Shown here piece by piece: positions 6,957 through 15,612 of a stretch of DNA of 22,435 nucleotides (its first letter is position 1; the number at the start of each line of letters is the position of its first letter). The DNA is taken from assembly GCA_964472785.1 (NCBI GenBank), contig CAYYMH010000064.1, positions 1-22,435 on the forward strand, in the 5' to 3' direction. The DNA comes from CAYYMH01 sp964472785 (GTDB lineage: Bacteria; Zhuqueibacterota; Zhuqueibacteria; Thermofontimicrobiales; Thermofontimicrobiaceae). The notes under the pieces are model-generated. The model did not search any database and was not told the origin of the DNA. It worked only from the letters and a program-made list of their open reading frames with translations. Position numbers and translations under genes: made by a program.

Positions 6957-9900
6957 CTATCTCACCAAAACCAACTTAATCAACTCCGACCTACCTCCGC
7001 TGACTAATCTCACAAAGTACAACCCGGAGCTTAAAATCTGTCCGCTATCATTTTTCCCATCCCACTGGAATCTGTATTCTCCCGGTTGTAAATTTTTATC
7101 CAGAAGTTTGCAGACTTGCTGTCCCAGTAAATTGTAAATAATCAGGTTGGTTTTGCCAAGCTGGTCGATTTGAAATTTAATGATCGTGTTAGAGTTGAAG
7201 GGGTTTGGGTAGTTTTGATGGAGGGTGAAACTCTCCTGGATTTGGCGTGATGGTTTTTTTACATTTGCCGGAATAAATACCCACCGATCTTCGCTGGTGG
7301 CGCGGAACTCTCGTGAGATCGTAATTTTATCGCCAGCATCGATTACACTGCTATCTGTCGCCAAATTAATGGTAAGTCGAACTTCGCACAACAACTCCTG
7401 GTTCTCATCAATGGCAGAATTGAAATAATACTGACCGGTTGAATCATAATTGCTGGACATGATATAAACCCGATCCCCGAACGAGCATATTTCATCAAAA
7501 TTAGGTGGCATATCTTTAAAACAAACATTCAACCGTGAAACTCTTTGTCCTTGGTGAATTTTCCAGGCATTAATTGTAGAAGGCAAAAAACTTTGTGGTC
7601 CATTTATTGGAAACCAAACATAACTAAAGGCGCCCTGTCCTGAAGGAATACCGATTACGCCGCTGGAATCAATATCGTTCGTAAATTCTAATTCCACTTG
7701 AATTGATTTATCATTAAATGCTGGTCCAAAAATGAATAGAGATTCATCCATTGTACCGTCAGAAGCAACACTCCAGGAGCTAAACGGCGTGGAATGACCT
7801 CCCTCAATATTTTCAAAAATTCCAATCACCCGATCCCTGGAGAAATGCACTTTGATAACTTTAAAGCCATCGGTAATCGGAACATTATAGGCGTATTCAT
7901 CTGGCGCTTCCTGATTTTTTAAAAGTGTATCTCCCAATGTTTCATCAATCAGGTTAAATCTTTCCTCATAATAAATGGTTCTTGAAATGGTTAATTCATA
8001 GCTATGTCCAGTTAGGGCAGATGGATCGATTACGCTGATCACAAAACTGGCGTCACTTTTCCCGGCGACGTGCGAGGGAATAATCTGATTGGGAATATAG
8101 GCCAATGGCTCGACTTTCAAGCTAAGAAAACGTTTTTCATGCCAGACGTGATTCAGATTATCGAAAAAGGTCACATCAAAGTATATCGTGTGGGTATCCG
8201 GCGCATCACTGGCAATATTAATAGAATAATAGGTTTTTTCATCATCAAGGTCATATATCAATTGTTTGGTTTGACCAGCAGGAATTTCAGAAAAGAAAAA
8301 ATATTGGGGTTCCCTTTGAATATAGGGATCATCACTGTTCAGTAACACACTGAGCCTCCCCAGATCATACAAACAATTGTTTGTGACGCTGAATCCGAGT
8401 CGCACATTTTCACCGGGGTTTGGTTTGTCATCGTTATTAATATGGTCGGCAACGACATTAAAAGTTGGGATCATTATTTTATTTGGCGTGAGGGTAATTT
8501 TTTCGACGACCCTGGCGAATAAGTGCTCATCGGAAGCCGCATCGATAATTTTCAAATTCATGTACAACGCGGAATCATGTGGCGCGGTATGCCAGACATT
8601 GGCAAAGAAGCCGTCATTGGCTGATCCATCGTGATGATGCCCATCATCGTAGAGCTGAATGGCATGAGTCATCGAATTATTATATTGAAATAATTCAGCG
8701 TGAACTGAAGTTATTCCCAATTCGCTGGTCATACGGGCTGTCACCAACACTTCTGCTTCGGTCTGAGATGGAAAATTTACTTCAGTTTCAGCAACCGCTT
8801 TGATATTAAATTCAGATAAAAAAGCGTCTCGAACGATGTTGGCATTGCGCTTCAAGTCCAGCACGCTTTCCAGACGTGTTTCACCCTGTCCAACGATAAT
8901 AGAATAGACGACTCTCTGTGTATCCAATGGCGCCATGGAGAATGGGCCGCTGCCCTGGATAAAATATATATCGTGCGGGGAATTATATACCCAACCCAAA
9001 TTGATCAATGGATCGCCGCTATGCATGAATGGTGATGCTTTTCCTGTCGTCGGATCAACAATTGGATTGCCACTATTATAAAGCCCTTGAAAGTTATTAT
9101 ACAGTCTTTGGGCAGTATCCTCGATCGGAAGCCAAGTGTCGAAAAAACGCGCGATGTTAGAAGTGATGGCTAATATTTTCGCGTTAGGAATTGGCTGCCG
9201 TATAAATTGAAACGCAATATCGCCATCTGAGGGGACAGCCGGACCCTGCAGCAAACAGACGCCACAGGCAGGCGTCGCAGCGCCATAGATTTTATCAACA
9301 TTTTTCCCATTATAACCATACGATAAATTCAACGTGGTATCACAGGCGGATTCATCATCAAGAGCATCTCCAACATCCATATCCGCAAAAATGCCAACAT
9401 AAGCATCTTCGATAGGAGCGGAATTTTTATTGATGATGGTATAATGAAGGAATATCGTTTTTCCCAGCGGCGTGACATCGTCATCAAATGCCCATGCCAA
9501 ACAACGCACTTCCAAATTAAGCGGTCTGGTATTATAAAATCCGTTATGAAGAACTTGATTGCCATCATTCATTACATACCATAATGTTTGGTCGCCAATT
9601 ACCAGCGGTAAGCCATTGTTATCGACTGGTGCGCCATCGTCAATTGGCCATTCGGCATAATCTCGATTATAATTGGGAGACGCGGGGTCAGCTGAATCAC
9701 CCGGTTTGATTTTATAAACGCGATATTTTTCTGAGGTGGGATCATCCGGAGTGCCATCTGGCAAAATAATCCCTGGTTGATATTCGACATTAAAGCTCGA
9801 ACATGCTGTTCGAATTTCGCCGTCCACTTTTCCGGCGATAAAAAGTCCGCTCACATAGATAATCGTTTTATCACTGCCGTTTGGATAATAGCCGCCAGCA

Positions 9901-10112
9901 GCTTGCCGCTCCGGGTCTCTGGCTACAGTACCATTGTTCGTGATATACATTGCGACTTGATTGGCATCTATCATCCGTGAATCATTTTTATTTGTCGGGC
10001 TATTAACATGATTCGTATGATTTTTCATACCGAAACAGACATCTTTAAAAAAAACAAGGAGAAAAAAACTAAACAAAATAGAGCAATTGAAAAAGGTAGT
10101 TGTTTTTCGCAT
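6957..10112 (-). CDS. Large secreted protein with T9SS sorting domain, function unknown
   Basis: The 1051-residue product has a signal peptide (about 1-28, ending DVCFG). Its N-terminal region begins near ITNNGTVARDP and IYVSGLFIAGKVDGEI, a layout seen at the start of many surface proteins in KSB1/Calditrichota-type genomes. A segment near 455-512 contains LYDDGHHHDGSANDGFFANV, resembling the Ca-binding-looking 'choice-of-anchor' modules. A CARDB/Ig-like part around 545-600 has NDDKPNPGENVRL. The last ~85 residues are a T9SS sorting domain (LHQNYPNPFNSNT, LLGQQVCKLLDKN, WDGKNDSGQILSSGLYFVRL). No catalytic motif was recognised. The ATG follows GGAAGAGG (10116-10123). It lies 40 bases downstream of the subtilase-like gene on the same strand, so the two probably form an operon. 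Confidence 0.85.
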   Translation of the reverse strand: MRKTTTFFNCSILFSFFLLVFFKDVCFGMKNHTNHVNSPTNKNDSRMIDANQVAMYITNNGTVARDPERQAAGGYYPNGSDKTIIYVSGLFIAGKVDGEIRTACSSFNVEYQPGIILPDGTPDDPTSEKYRVYKIKPGDSADPASPNYNRDYAEWPIDDGAPVDNNGLPLVIGDQTLWYVMNDGNQVLHNGFYNTRPLNLEVRCLAWAFDDDVTPLGKTIFLHYTIINKNSAPIEDAYVGIFADMDVGDALDDESACDTTLNLSYGYNGKNVDKIYGAATPACGVCLLQGPAVPSDGDIAFQFIRQPIPNAKILAITSNIARFFDTWLPIEDTAQRLYNNFQGLYNSGNPIVDPTTGKASPFMHSGDPLINLGWVYNSPHDIYFIQGSGPFSMAPLDTQRVVYSIIVGQGETRLESVLDLKRNANIVRDAFLSEFNIKAVAETEVNFPSQTEAEVLVTARMTSELGITSVHAELFQYNNSMTHAIQLYDDGHHHDGSANDGFFANVWHTAPHDSALYMNLKIIDAASDEHLFARVVEKITLTPNKIMIPTFNVVADHINNDDKPNPGENVRLGFSVTNNCLYDLGRLSVLLNSDDPYIQREPQYFFFSEIPAGQTKQLIYDLDDEKTYYSINIASDAPDTHTIYFDVTFFDNLNHVWHEKRFLSLKVEPLAYIPNQIIPSHVAGKSDASFVISVIDPSALTGHSYELTISRTIYYEERFNLIDETLGDTLLKNQEAPDEYAYNVPITDGFKVIKVHFSRDRVIGIFENIEGGHSTPFSSWSVASDGTMDESLFIFGPAFNDKSIQVELEFTNDIDSSGVIGIPSGQGAFSYVWFPINGPQSFLPSTINAWKIHQGQRVSRLNVCFKDMPPNFDEICSFGDRVYIMSSNYDSTGQYYFNSAIDENQELLCEVRLTINLATDSSVIDAGDKITISREFRATSEDRWVFIPANVKKPSRQIQESFTLHQNYPNPFNSNTIIKFQIDQLGKTNLIIYNLLGQQVCKLLDKNLQPGEYRFQWDGKNDSGQILSSGLYFVRLVSGGRSELIKLVLVR

Positions 10113-10152
10113 AGGCCTCTTCCTTTCTATTGTGGAAGAAAAATGTTTAATC

Positions 10153-13100
10153 CTATCGCACCACGATCATCTTATGCGTTGCATGAAATCGATCAGCAAC
10201 CATGTGATAAAAATAGACGCCGCTGACTACGTTCTTACCGTTATCATCGATGCCGTCCCAGAACACATGGTAAAATCCGGCGTCCTTTCTTTCGTTGACG
10301 AGCGTTTTCACTTTTTTCCCAAGCAGGTTGTAAACTTCAATTTTGACGTGACTCGGATCAGGAATCTGGTATTTGAATGACGTCTCCGAATTGAACGGAT
10401 TGGGGAAGTTTTGCGAGAGCAGATAACTGTTCGGTTTGGGGATTTCGACGGTGATCTGTCGATGAAACTTGTTTCTTCCCTCTGTGGTTATTTCCTCCAA
10501 TTTATAATAATAGTTGACACCGGTTTGCTCGATTCTATCGATAAAGGAGAATGATTCACTGCCAGTAATAATTTCCGCATTAATTTTTTTGAAATCACCG
10601 TCATCACCCATGCTGCGAAAAAGGTTGAAGCCCTGGCAGTATTTGTTGTAGCTGGTGCTCCAATACAGGTTGATACTGTTTTCGTTTCGCTCTCCCCGGA
10701 AATCATCCACAATCGAGAAAGCCGGATAGTAATAGAACATTTCAGAAGGCGATGAGAATGCTGATGAGAAATATGTTGAGTCGATGACTTTGACCCGCCA
10801 AAAAATCAACTGCCCGATAGTCAATTTATCGAATTCGTTTAGTTCCTGAAATGAAAGGTACGGTGTGCGAACACTATCTTCGGATAAAAGCGAGGAGAAA
10901 CTCGAATCCGGGCTGAGCTGAACGATGTATTGAAACTCTGCGGTTGCAATTGTATCTGCCAAACTGGAATCGTTTTCCCACATCAGACTCTCGAATTCGG
11001 AAACGTGCGTTCCTCGAATCGGATAAACAGGTTTGGGTGGCGCTAACAGCGGCGGTGGTTGCACTTTGACGAACCAATTGAAAAAGTACGCTGTATCCGG
11101 ACTTGAAATTAGAGCTGTCAGGGTGTCGATTCTGGGGACAGCATTGATGGATTTAAAAAAGTATGTCGTGTCCCTGGCATTTTCAATAATTTCCGAATTA
11201 ATAAACCAACTGAATGTCAGTTCGAAATTTGGTTTTTCCGGCACTCGGATCGAAAATTTAACGCTATCATCCTGCGGACAGAAAACGAGTTTGTCCTCGG
11301 GTTCATAAATAATTTTCAGTGAATCCGAATGCGTTGAATCCTGTGGATAGTGGACAAACCAATAGTGAAAAAAGTTGGTATCTGCCAGTGCACAGTAGGC
11401 TTTGATGGTGTCTGTTTGTCCCTGTCTTGTTTGTGGAATGAATACAAATACAGAATCCGAGTTCAGCGAATCTGCTTTTGAATTTACAAACCACTGAATC
11501 GTGGCGCTGTCCGGTTTGTTCTCGATACGGAAAATGAGCGAGTCTTCTGACGCGAATAATGAGTCAGTTTCAGGAAAGAATTTTACCGAGTCCGGTTGAG
11601 TTTGAATAGTGTCCCCTGGCTCAGCTAAAATCCATTGCGCGGAAACCGTGGTATCCCGATCGCTGATATTCACGGTCAGGGTGTCAACTGAAAATACCGA
11701 GTCAGATTTTGTGAAAAGGAAAGTGTTGTCAAAAGCAGTGGTGTCCAAAACCGAATTTATCAGCCACTGATAACTCAATGAATCGCCGTCAGGATCGACG
11801 CACTTAACCTGAAACCGTATGGAGTCTGTTTTTGTGACCACAGAGTCAAGAGCTGGAGTTGCGCTCAGAATTTGAGGTGGATGGTTCGTACTGTCAATTC
11901 GTTGAATAAACCATCTCAAATAGACAGCCGTATCCGCATCAGCAATTTGGACCTGAAGCATATCTGTCGATCCCGAATTATCACTTTTTTGATGAAAATA
12001 ATAGAACGTATCGGTTGCTGTCGTGTCAGGAATTTGATTCACGATCCATTGAAATTTAAGCGTGTCCAAATCGGCATCGTCTGCCTGAATCGAAAACAAG
12101 AGCGAGTCTTCATAAGTCAGCGTCGTATCTGATGGCACATTTGACGATTCAATTATTGGCGCTCGGTTACGATTTAAAACATTGACAATCCATTGTTTCT
12201 GGTACAGCGAATCTAAATAGTCGCAGTGAAAAGAAATTGTATCAACACCGGCGGAAAAATAATCGGGCTTGAAAAAGAAAACGGTATCACGTGCCGTGGA
12301 ATCGACAACACTGTTTACAGCCCAACTTATTTCGTCCGTGGAATCTGCATTAACAGGAGTCTTGACAGCGAATTTGAGCGTGTCTCCCTCGAAAATTGTC
12401 GTATCGTTCAAGAAGGAAAAACTCAACGCCTGAACCAAATTCGTGTCCGGGAGATAGGTGATTATCCACTCTTTTTTTAGCGTATCGCCGGAAATGATGA
12501 ACGCTGTCACTTGGGTCGTGTCGTTTTTAATCTGAGGTGATTTGAGGATAAAATTGTTGCCCGTAAAATTGGTATCGGTTGTATCGTTGATTAGCCAGCG
12601 ATAATGCAAATTTTCAAATTCGGATTTAATGGAAAAAATTAAACTGTCCCTGTCATTGATGGTCGTGTCACCTTGGGGAGAGAACGTAAAATCAGCTATG
12701 TTCAGATCAGCGATATTGGGTGTAATTATTTTGATTTTCCATTCAAATGACACTGTTGTATCGTGTGTTGACGCAACACAGCGCACGGTGTCTTCAACAA
12801 AGGTGACGGAATCGGATTTGTAAACGTAAACTGAATCTTCCTGATCAGACAACTGAACTTGATTTAAATGCCACTGATAGCTAATTTCAGAGCCGTGATT
12901 CCCGATGGTCAGGTAAAATGTTAAGCTGTCCCCGCTGCTAATTGTCGTATCAGCCTTTGGAAATGCAGATTCGATTTGGATTTCAGGCTGATCCTTTTTG
13001 CGATCCGTAAAGAGGAACCATCGATGAGTAAGCAATGTGTCCTGGTCTGGTATTGAGATGTTTAGCTGAACGGTATCAACGCTGTTATTTGTCAGATGCT

Positions 13101-15249
13101 TTTTAAAAATGAAGATAGAGGTTGTTTCCTCAAGCATCGACATTCCATTAAGCTGCCACTGAAAAGCAAAATCGGACAAACTTGAATCTGATGTTTTGGC
13201 AAATAGACGCACGGAATCCTGAACCGTCAGTGTATCATTGACCGGAAAAAATTCAAAAGACGGCAGGGAAAAGAGTGTTATCGAGATCGTATCCGAAGGT
13301 GCACTTTCAATGCCATTGGAATCAACACCGGTGACGTAATAGCTTACTTCACTGCTTGTTCGGATATCAACATCCCGGAATTCTGGCGTATCCAAAAGAA
13401 GTGGATTCAACTGAATGAATGACTTTTCAGCATCACTGCTGCGATACACAAAATATCCTTTGAACTGTCCGCTCGGATGCCAGGAAACTGTGATCGGGTT
13501 CCTGTTCTCGATAGCAATATTTTTCGGCGGGATGAGCCCGATAGGAATGCTGAGTTCTTCGCTAACCGAAAAATTTTTATTGGCTTCGACGATCAAGGTT
13601 ATTTTCGATTGATGATCAGCAGGCATCTCCGGTGAAATTCTCAACCTAAACGGATCGATTTCATTGCTATAATTTTCATCATATTCCAAATTCGGAATGA
13701 ACGTCTCGGTGTGCAACAATTTTAAATATGGATCGTCCGAAGCAATTTTTAACTGAACATTTTTGGCACGTGAAGATAAGTTTTTTAATTCAACTTGTAC
13801 TGAAACACGGTCACCGGCATGAATGTCGCTGAGTTGATTGTCATTGAGAAGCAAGATGTTTTGTACAACGATGTTCGGTAGTTGTTGATTGTTAAACAAT
13901 CGCAGTGCATTGAGCCGCCCCGCTCCTAATTTGCCTGAAAATTGAAGGTTTTGGTGATAAATATTTTCACTGCTAAACAGTAGTCTTTTTTTGAGGCTGT
14001 CGCTGTCGATTTGCTCTTCATTTGCGAGCAACATACTGGCAATTCCGGAGACATACGCTGCAGCAACGGCAGTTTCAGATGCTTCAGCAGTTATCGTATC
14101 GGTAGACGCATGATATTGAGGCAACCAGCCCGGAGCCGAAATATCGACCCATGATCCATAATTTGCCTGTCTGTATTTATGGTCTTCAAAATCGCATGCT
14201 GTGACAGATATCACATTTTCATAGGCAGCCGGGTAAATTTGTTGATTAGTGTTGTGTTCACCGGCGGCGGCAATCAGCGTGCAGTTGTTATCATTCGCGT
14301 AATTGATGCATGACTCCAAAGTTTCAGAAGGATATTTTCCTGCGCAAGTAAGGTTAACAATGTTCGCTCCGTGATCGACGGCATAGAGAATCGATTGTGC
14401 CAATGAAAAAGAGGAGAAGACTATTTTCCCATCCTGTTCAGCATCACCTGCTTTCAGGATTATCAATTGATTTTGGTGTATTTTTTCAGAGTGGTCCGGG
14501 AACGTGTTGAGCAGTTGTTCGATGATAAGATAAATACTGGTTCCGTGCCCGTCTGTATCGACTGGATTTTGATAATGATTCAAGTCCCAAAAATTCACTC
14601 CGAAAACATCATCAATAAAGCCGTTTTGATCGTTGTCTTTTCCGTCGATTTTTTCCAGCGGGTTGTTCCATATCAGTGGAGAATTTCTAAAACGCGGCTC
14701 AATGCCTGTATCGATCAATCCGATCAGGATGGATTTTTGGGGATTTATTTCCGATATAGCTTCTTCTAATTGAATCTTATCCAGCAACGCTGAATTTATT
14801 CCTTTTTTGTTTTTTGAATAATAGAGATAGTTCGGATGAGCTGACACCACAACTTTTAGGGATTCGTAAGCCTTTATTAATTCAGAGATGTTTTGATCAT
14901 CTTGGAAGCGAATCAGAAATGTGTTGGATATTTCAGAATAATTTTCATCGTAGCTATTCTTAGTTAAATTCGGAACAAGTGGAATGATCGCTTTAGCGCC
15001 GTAAATCGCGTTGAGCGAATCAATGGATTTTTGGTTAATTTGGGTGATTATTTCATGATTCGAAAAAGCAGCCCGCGGTCGTTTACTCAGTTGAATGATC
15101 AATTCATTAGCGGTAAAATCCAGTGAATCCTGTTGAACAGTTTCTTTCGCGTTCAAATTGTCAAATGCAGCAGTCACCCCCGTGATACAAATAGCGGCAA
15201 TGAAAAATCGCGCGACACGGAAATATGTTTTTTTAATGTGAGGATCCAT
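10153..15249 (-). CDS. Subtilase-like (S8) secreted protein lacking the catalytic serine, with eight Ig-like repeats and T9SS domain
   Basis: I chose the ATG at 15249, giving 1698 residues; a TTG five codons earlier (15264) is possible, and neither has a clear Shine-Dalgarno site. The order is: hydrophobic export signal (about 10-30); a propeptide-like part; an S8 fold (about 170-415) with D180 in GLIDTGIE and H235 in DTDGHGTS; CARDB-like and FN3-like parts (about 455-660); eight repeats of about 90 residues (nucleotides ~13263 down to ~11059); another FN3-like region; and a C-terminal T9SS sorting domain (NFPNPFNSETSF to the end). The usual GTSMAAPHVSG reads ETAVAAAYVSG, so A394 (codon 14068-14070) replaces the nucleophile. 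The usual AAGN reads AAGE (E331), replacing the oxyanion Asn. It is probably a non-catalytic, binding or structural surface protein. Confidence 0.88.
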   Translation of the reverse strand: MDPHIKKTYFRVARFFIAAICITGVTAAFDNLNAKETVQQDSLDFTANELIIQLSKRPRAAFSNHEIITQINQKSIDSLNAIYGAKAIIPLVPNLTKNSYDENYSEISNTFLIRFQDDQNISELIKAYESLKVVVSAHPNYLYYSKNKKGINSALLDKIQLEEAISEINPQKSILIGLIDTGIEPRFRNSPLIWNNPLEKIDGKDNDQNGFIDDVFGVNFWDLNHYQNPVDTDGHGTSIYLIIEQLLNTFPDHSEKIHQNQLIILKAGDAEQDGKIVFSSFSLAQSILYAVDHGANIVNLTCAGKYPSETLESCINYANDNNCTLIAAAGEHNTNQQIYPAAYENVISVTACDFEDHKYRQANYGSWVDISAPGWLPQYHASTDTITAEASETAVAAAYVSGIASMLLANEEQIDSDSLKKRLLFSSENIYHQNLQFSGKLGAGRLNALRLFNNQQLPNIVVQNILLLNDNQLSDIHAGDRVSVQVELKNLSSRAKNVQLKIASDDPYLKLLHTETFIPNLEYDENYSNEIDPFRLRISPEMPADHQSKITLIVEANKNFSVSEELSIPIGLIPPKNIAIENRNPITVSWHPSGQFKGYFVYRSSDAEKSFIQLNPLLLDTPEFRDVDIRTSSEVSYYVTGVDSNGIESAPSDTISITLFSLPSFEFFPVNDTLTVQDSVRLFAKTSDSSLSDFAFQWQLNGMSMLEETTSIFIFKKHLTNNSVDTVQLNISIPDQDTLLTHRWFLFTDRKKDQPEIQIESAFPKADTTISSGDSLTFYLTIGNHGSEISYQWHLNQVQLSDQEDSVYVYKSDSVTFVEDTVRCVASTHDTTVSFEWKIKIITPNIADLNIADFTFSPQGDTTINDRDSLIFSIKSEFENLHYRWLINDTTDTNFTGNNFILKSPQIKNDTTQVTAFIISGDTLKKEWIITYLPDTNLVQALSFSFLNDTTIFEGDTLKFAVKTPVNADSTDEISWAVNSVVDSTARDTVFFFKPDYFSAGVDTISFHCDYLDSLYQKQWIVNVLNRNRAPIIESSNVPSDTTLTYEDSLLFSIQADDADLDTLKFQWIVNQIPDTTATDTFYYFHQKSDNSGSTDMLQVQIADADTAVYLRWFIQRIDSTNHPPQILSATPALDSVVTKTDSIRFQVKCVDPDGDSLSYQWLINSVLDTTAFDNTFLFTKSDSVFSVDTLTVNISDRDTTVSAQWILAEPGDTIQTQPDSVKFFPETDSLFASEDSLIFRIENKPDSATIQWFVNSKADSLNSDSVFVFIPQTRQGQTDTIKAYCALADTNFFHYWFVHYPQDSTHSDSLKIIYEPEDKLVFCPQDDSVKFSIRVPEKPNFELTFSWFINSEIIENARDTTYFFKSINAVPRIDTLTALISSPDTAYFFNWFVKVQPPPLLAPPKPVYPIRGTHVSEFESLMWENDSSLADTIATAEFQYIVQLSPDSSFSSLLSEDSVRTPYLSFQELNEFDKLTIGQLIFWRVKVIDSTYFSSAFSSPSEMFYYYPAFSIVDDFRGERNENSINLYWSTSYNKYCQGFNLFRSMGDDGDFKKINAEIITGSESFSFIDRIEQTGVNYYYKLEEITTEGRNKFHRQITVEIPKPNSYLLSQNFPNPFNSETSFKYQIPDPSHVKIEVYNLLGKKVKTLVNERKDAGFYHVFWDGIDDNGKNVVSGVYFYHMVADRFHATHKMIVVR
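11059..13263 (-). repeat. Eight tandem Ig/PKD-like protein repeats of about 90 residues
   Basis: Each unit follows the same plan: D(T/S)x(x)xxxxDSLxF, then a core YQW(L/I)(N) strand, a DT.F.F strand, an S/T-D-rich hairpin with DT(L/V), and a closing W-x-(I/V/F) strand. Unit starts (from the ATG) are near residues 663, 756, 848, 940, 1032, 1125, 1219 and 1309. The units differ strongly in sequence, so the array is old rather than a recent DNA expansion. Such beta-sandwich stalks usually project a head domain from the cell surface. Confidence 0.75.
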
Positions 15250-15353
15250 AGACTCGTTGATCAAAAAATATTTATTATTTACACGGACTGTAAGAAATCA
15301 ATTCGGATGGAGGATGTTGGTGAAATCTCAAAGAAGTAATGATTAAGCTAATT

Positions 15354-15370
15354 TTGATAAGTAGTATCAA
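15354..15370. promoter_or_regulatory. Operator-like palindrome upstream of the subtilase-like gene
   Basis: TTGATA (15354-15359) and TATCAA (15365-15370) form a perfect inverted repeat with a 5-base spacer, about 105 bases upstream of the gene's ATG. Size and symmetry fit a dimeric regulator site, but in AT-rich DNA such a palindrome can arise by chance. Confidence 0.25.
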
Positions 15371-15483
15371 TCAATCAAATACCATCCTCCAGGACTGTTT
15401 TGTTGATAAATAATTTACAACTAAAATCTAAATGATATTACGATAATTAATTTCGATAAGTTCCTAATAAATTTATGAATTAT

Positions 15484-15550
15484 TAGCTACAGTGGCACAG
15501 AGAAAACAATGTGAAAATGATTTTCTGTGCACTCCGAGGTTCGGTGGCTA
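15484..15550. repeat. Imperfect inverted element of the AGCCACCGAG...CACAGAGAA dispersed-repeat type
   Basis: The left arm TAGCTAC...GGCACAGAGAAAA and the right arm TTTTCTGTGC...GTGGCTA are imperfect reverse complements. The right arm, read on the minus strand, starts TAGCCACCGA and then has GTGCACAGAAAA. It is related to the sequence at 22391-22420. The two arms look like one repeat in opposite orientations, folding into a hairpin. Confidence 0.5.
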
Positions 15551-15612
15551 ACAATTTGTAATTCGACTTTCACATCATTTTATTGAGAAAGATTTAATAA
15601 AAAAAATCACAC

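Larger units (their letters stand above)
15250..15612. other. Leader of the subtilase-like operon and downstream of the aldo/keto reductase
   Basis: There is no gene here. The region holds a 17-bp palindrome (15354-15370), a separated inverted repeat GGAGGATG/CATCCTCC (15309-15316 and 15383-15390), and a dispersed-repeat-like inverted element (15484-15550). The minus-strand promoter for the subtilase-like gene should lie here, but I cannot place it confidently. Confidence 0.5.

Noticed and set aside
14068..14070. Sequencing error as the cause of the missing subtilase serine
   Set aside because: GCC could come from TCC by one change, but the neighbouring Gly-to-Glu and the separate Asn-to-Glu at 14257-14259 make a single error an inadequate explanation.
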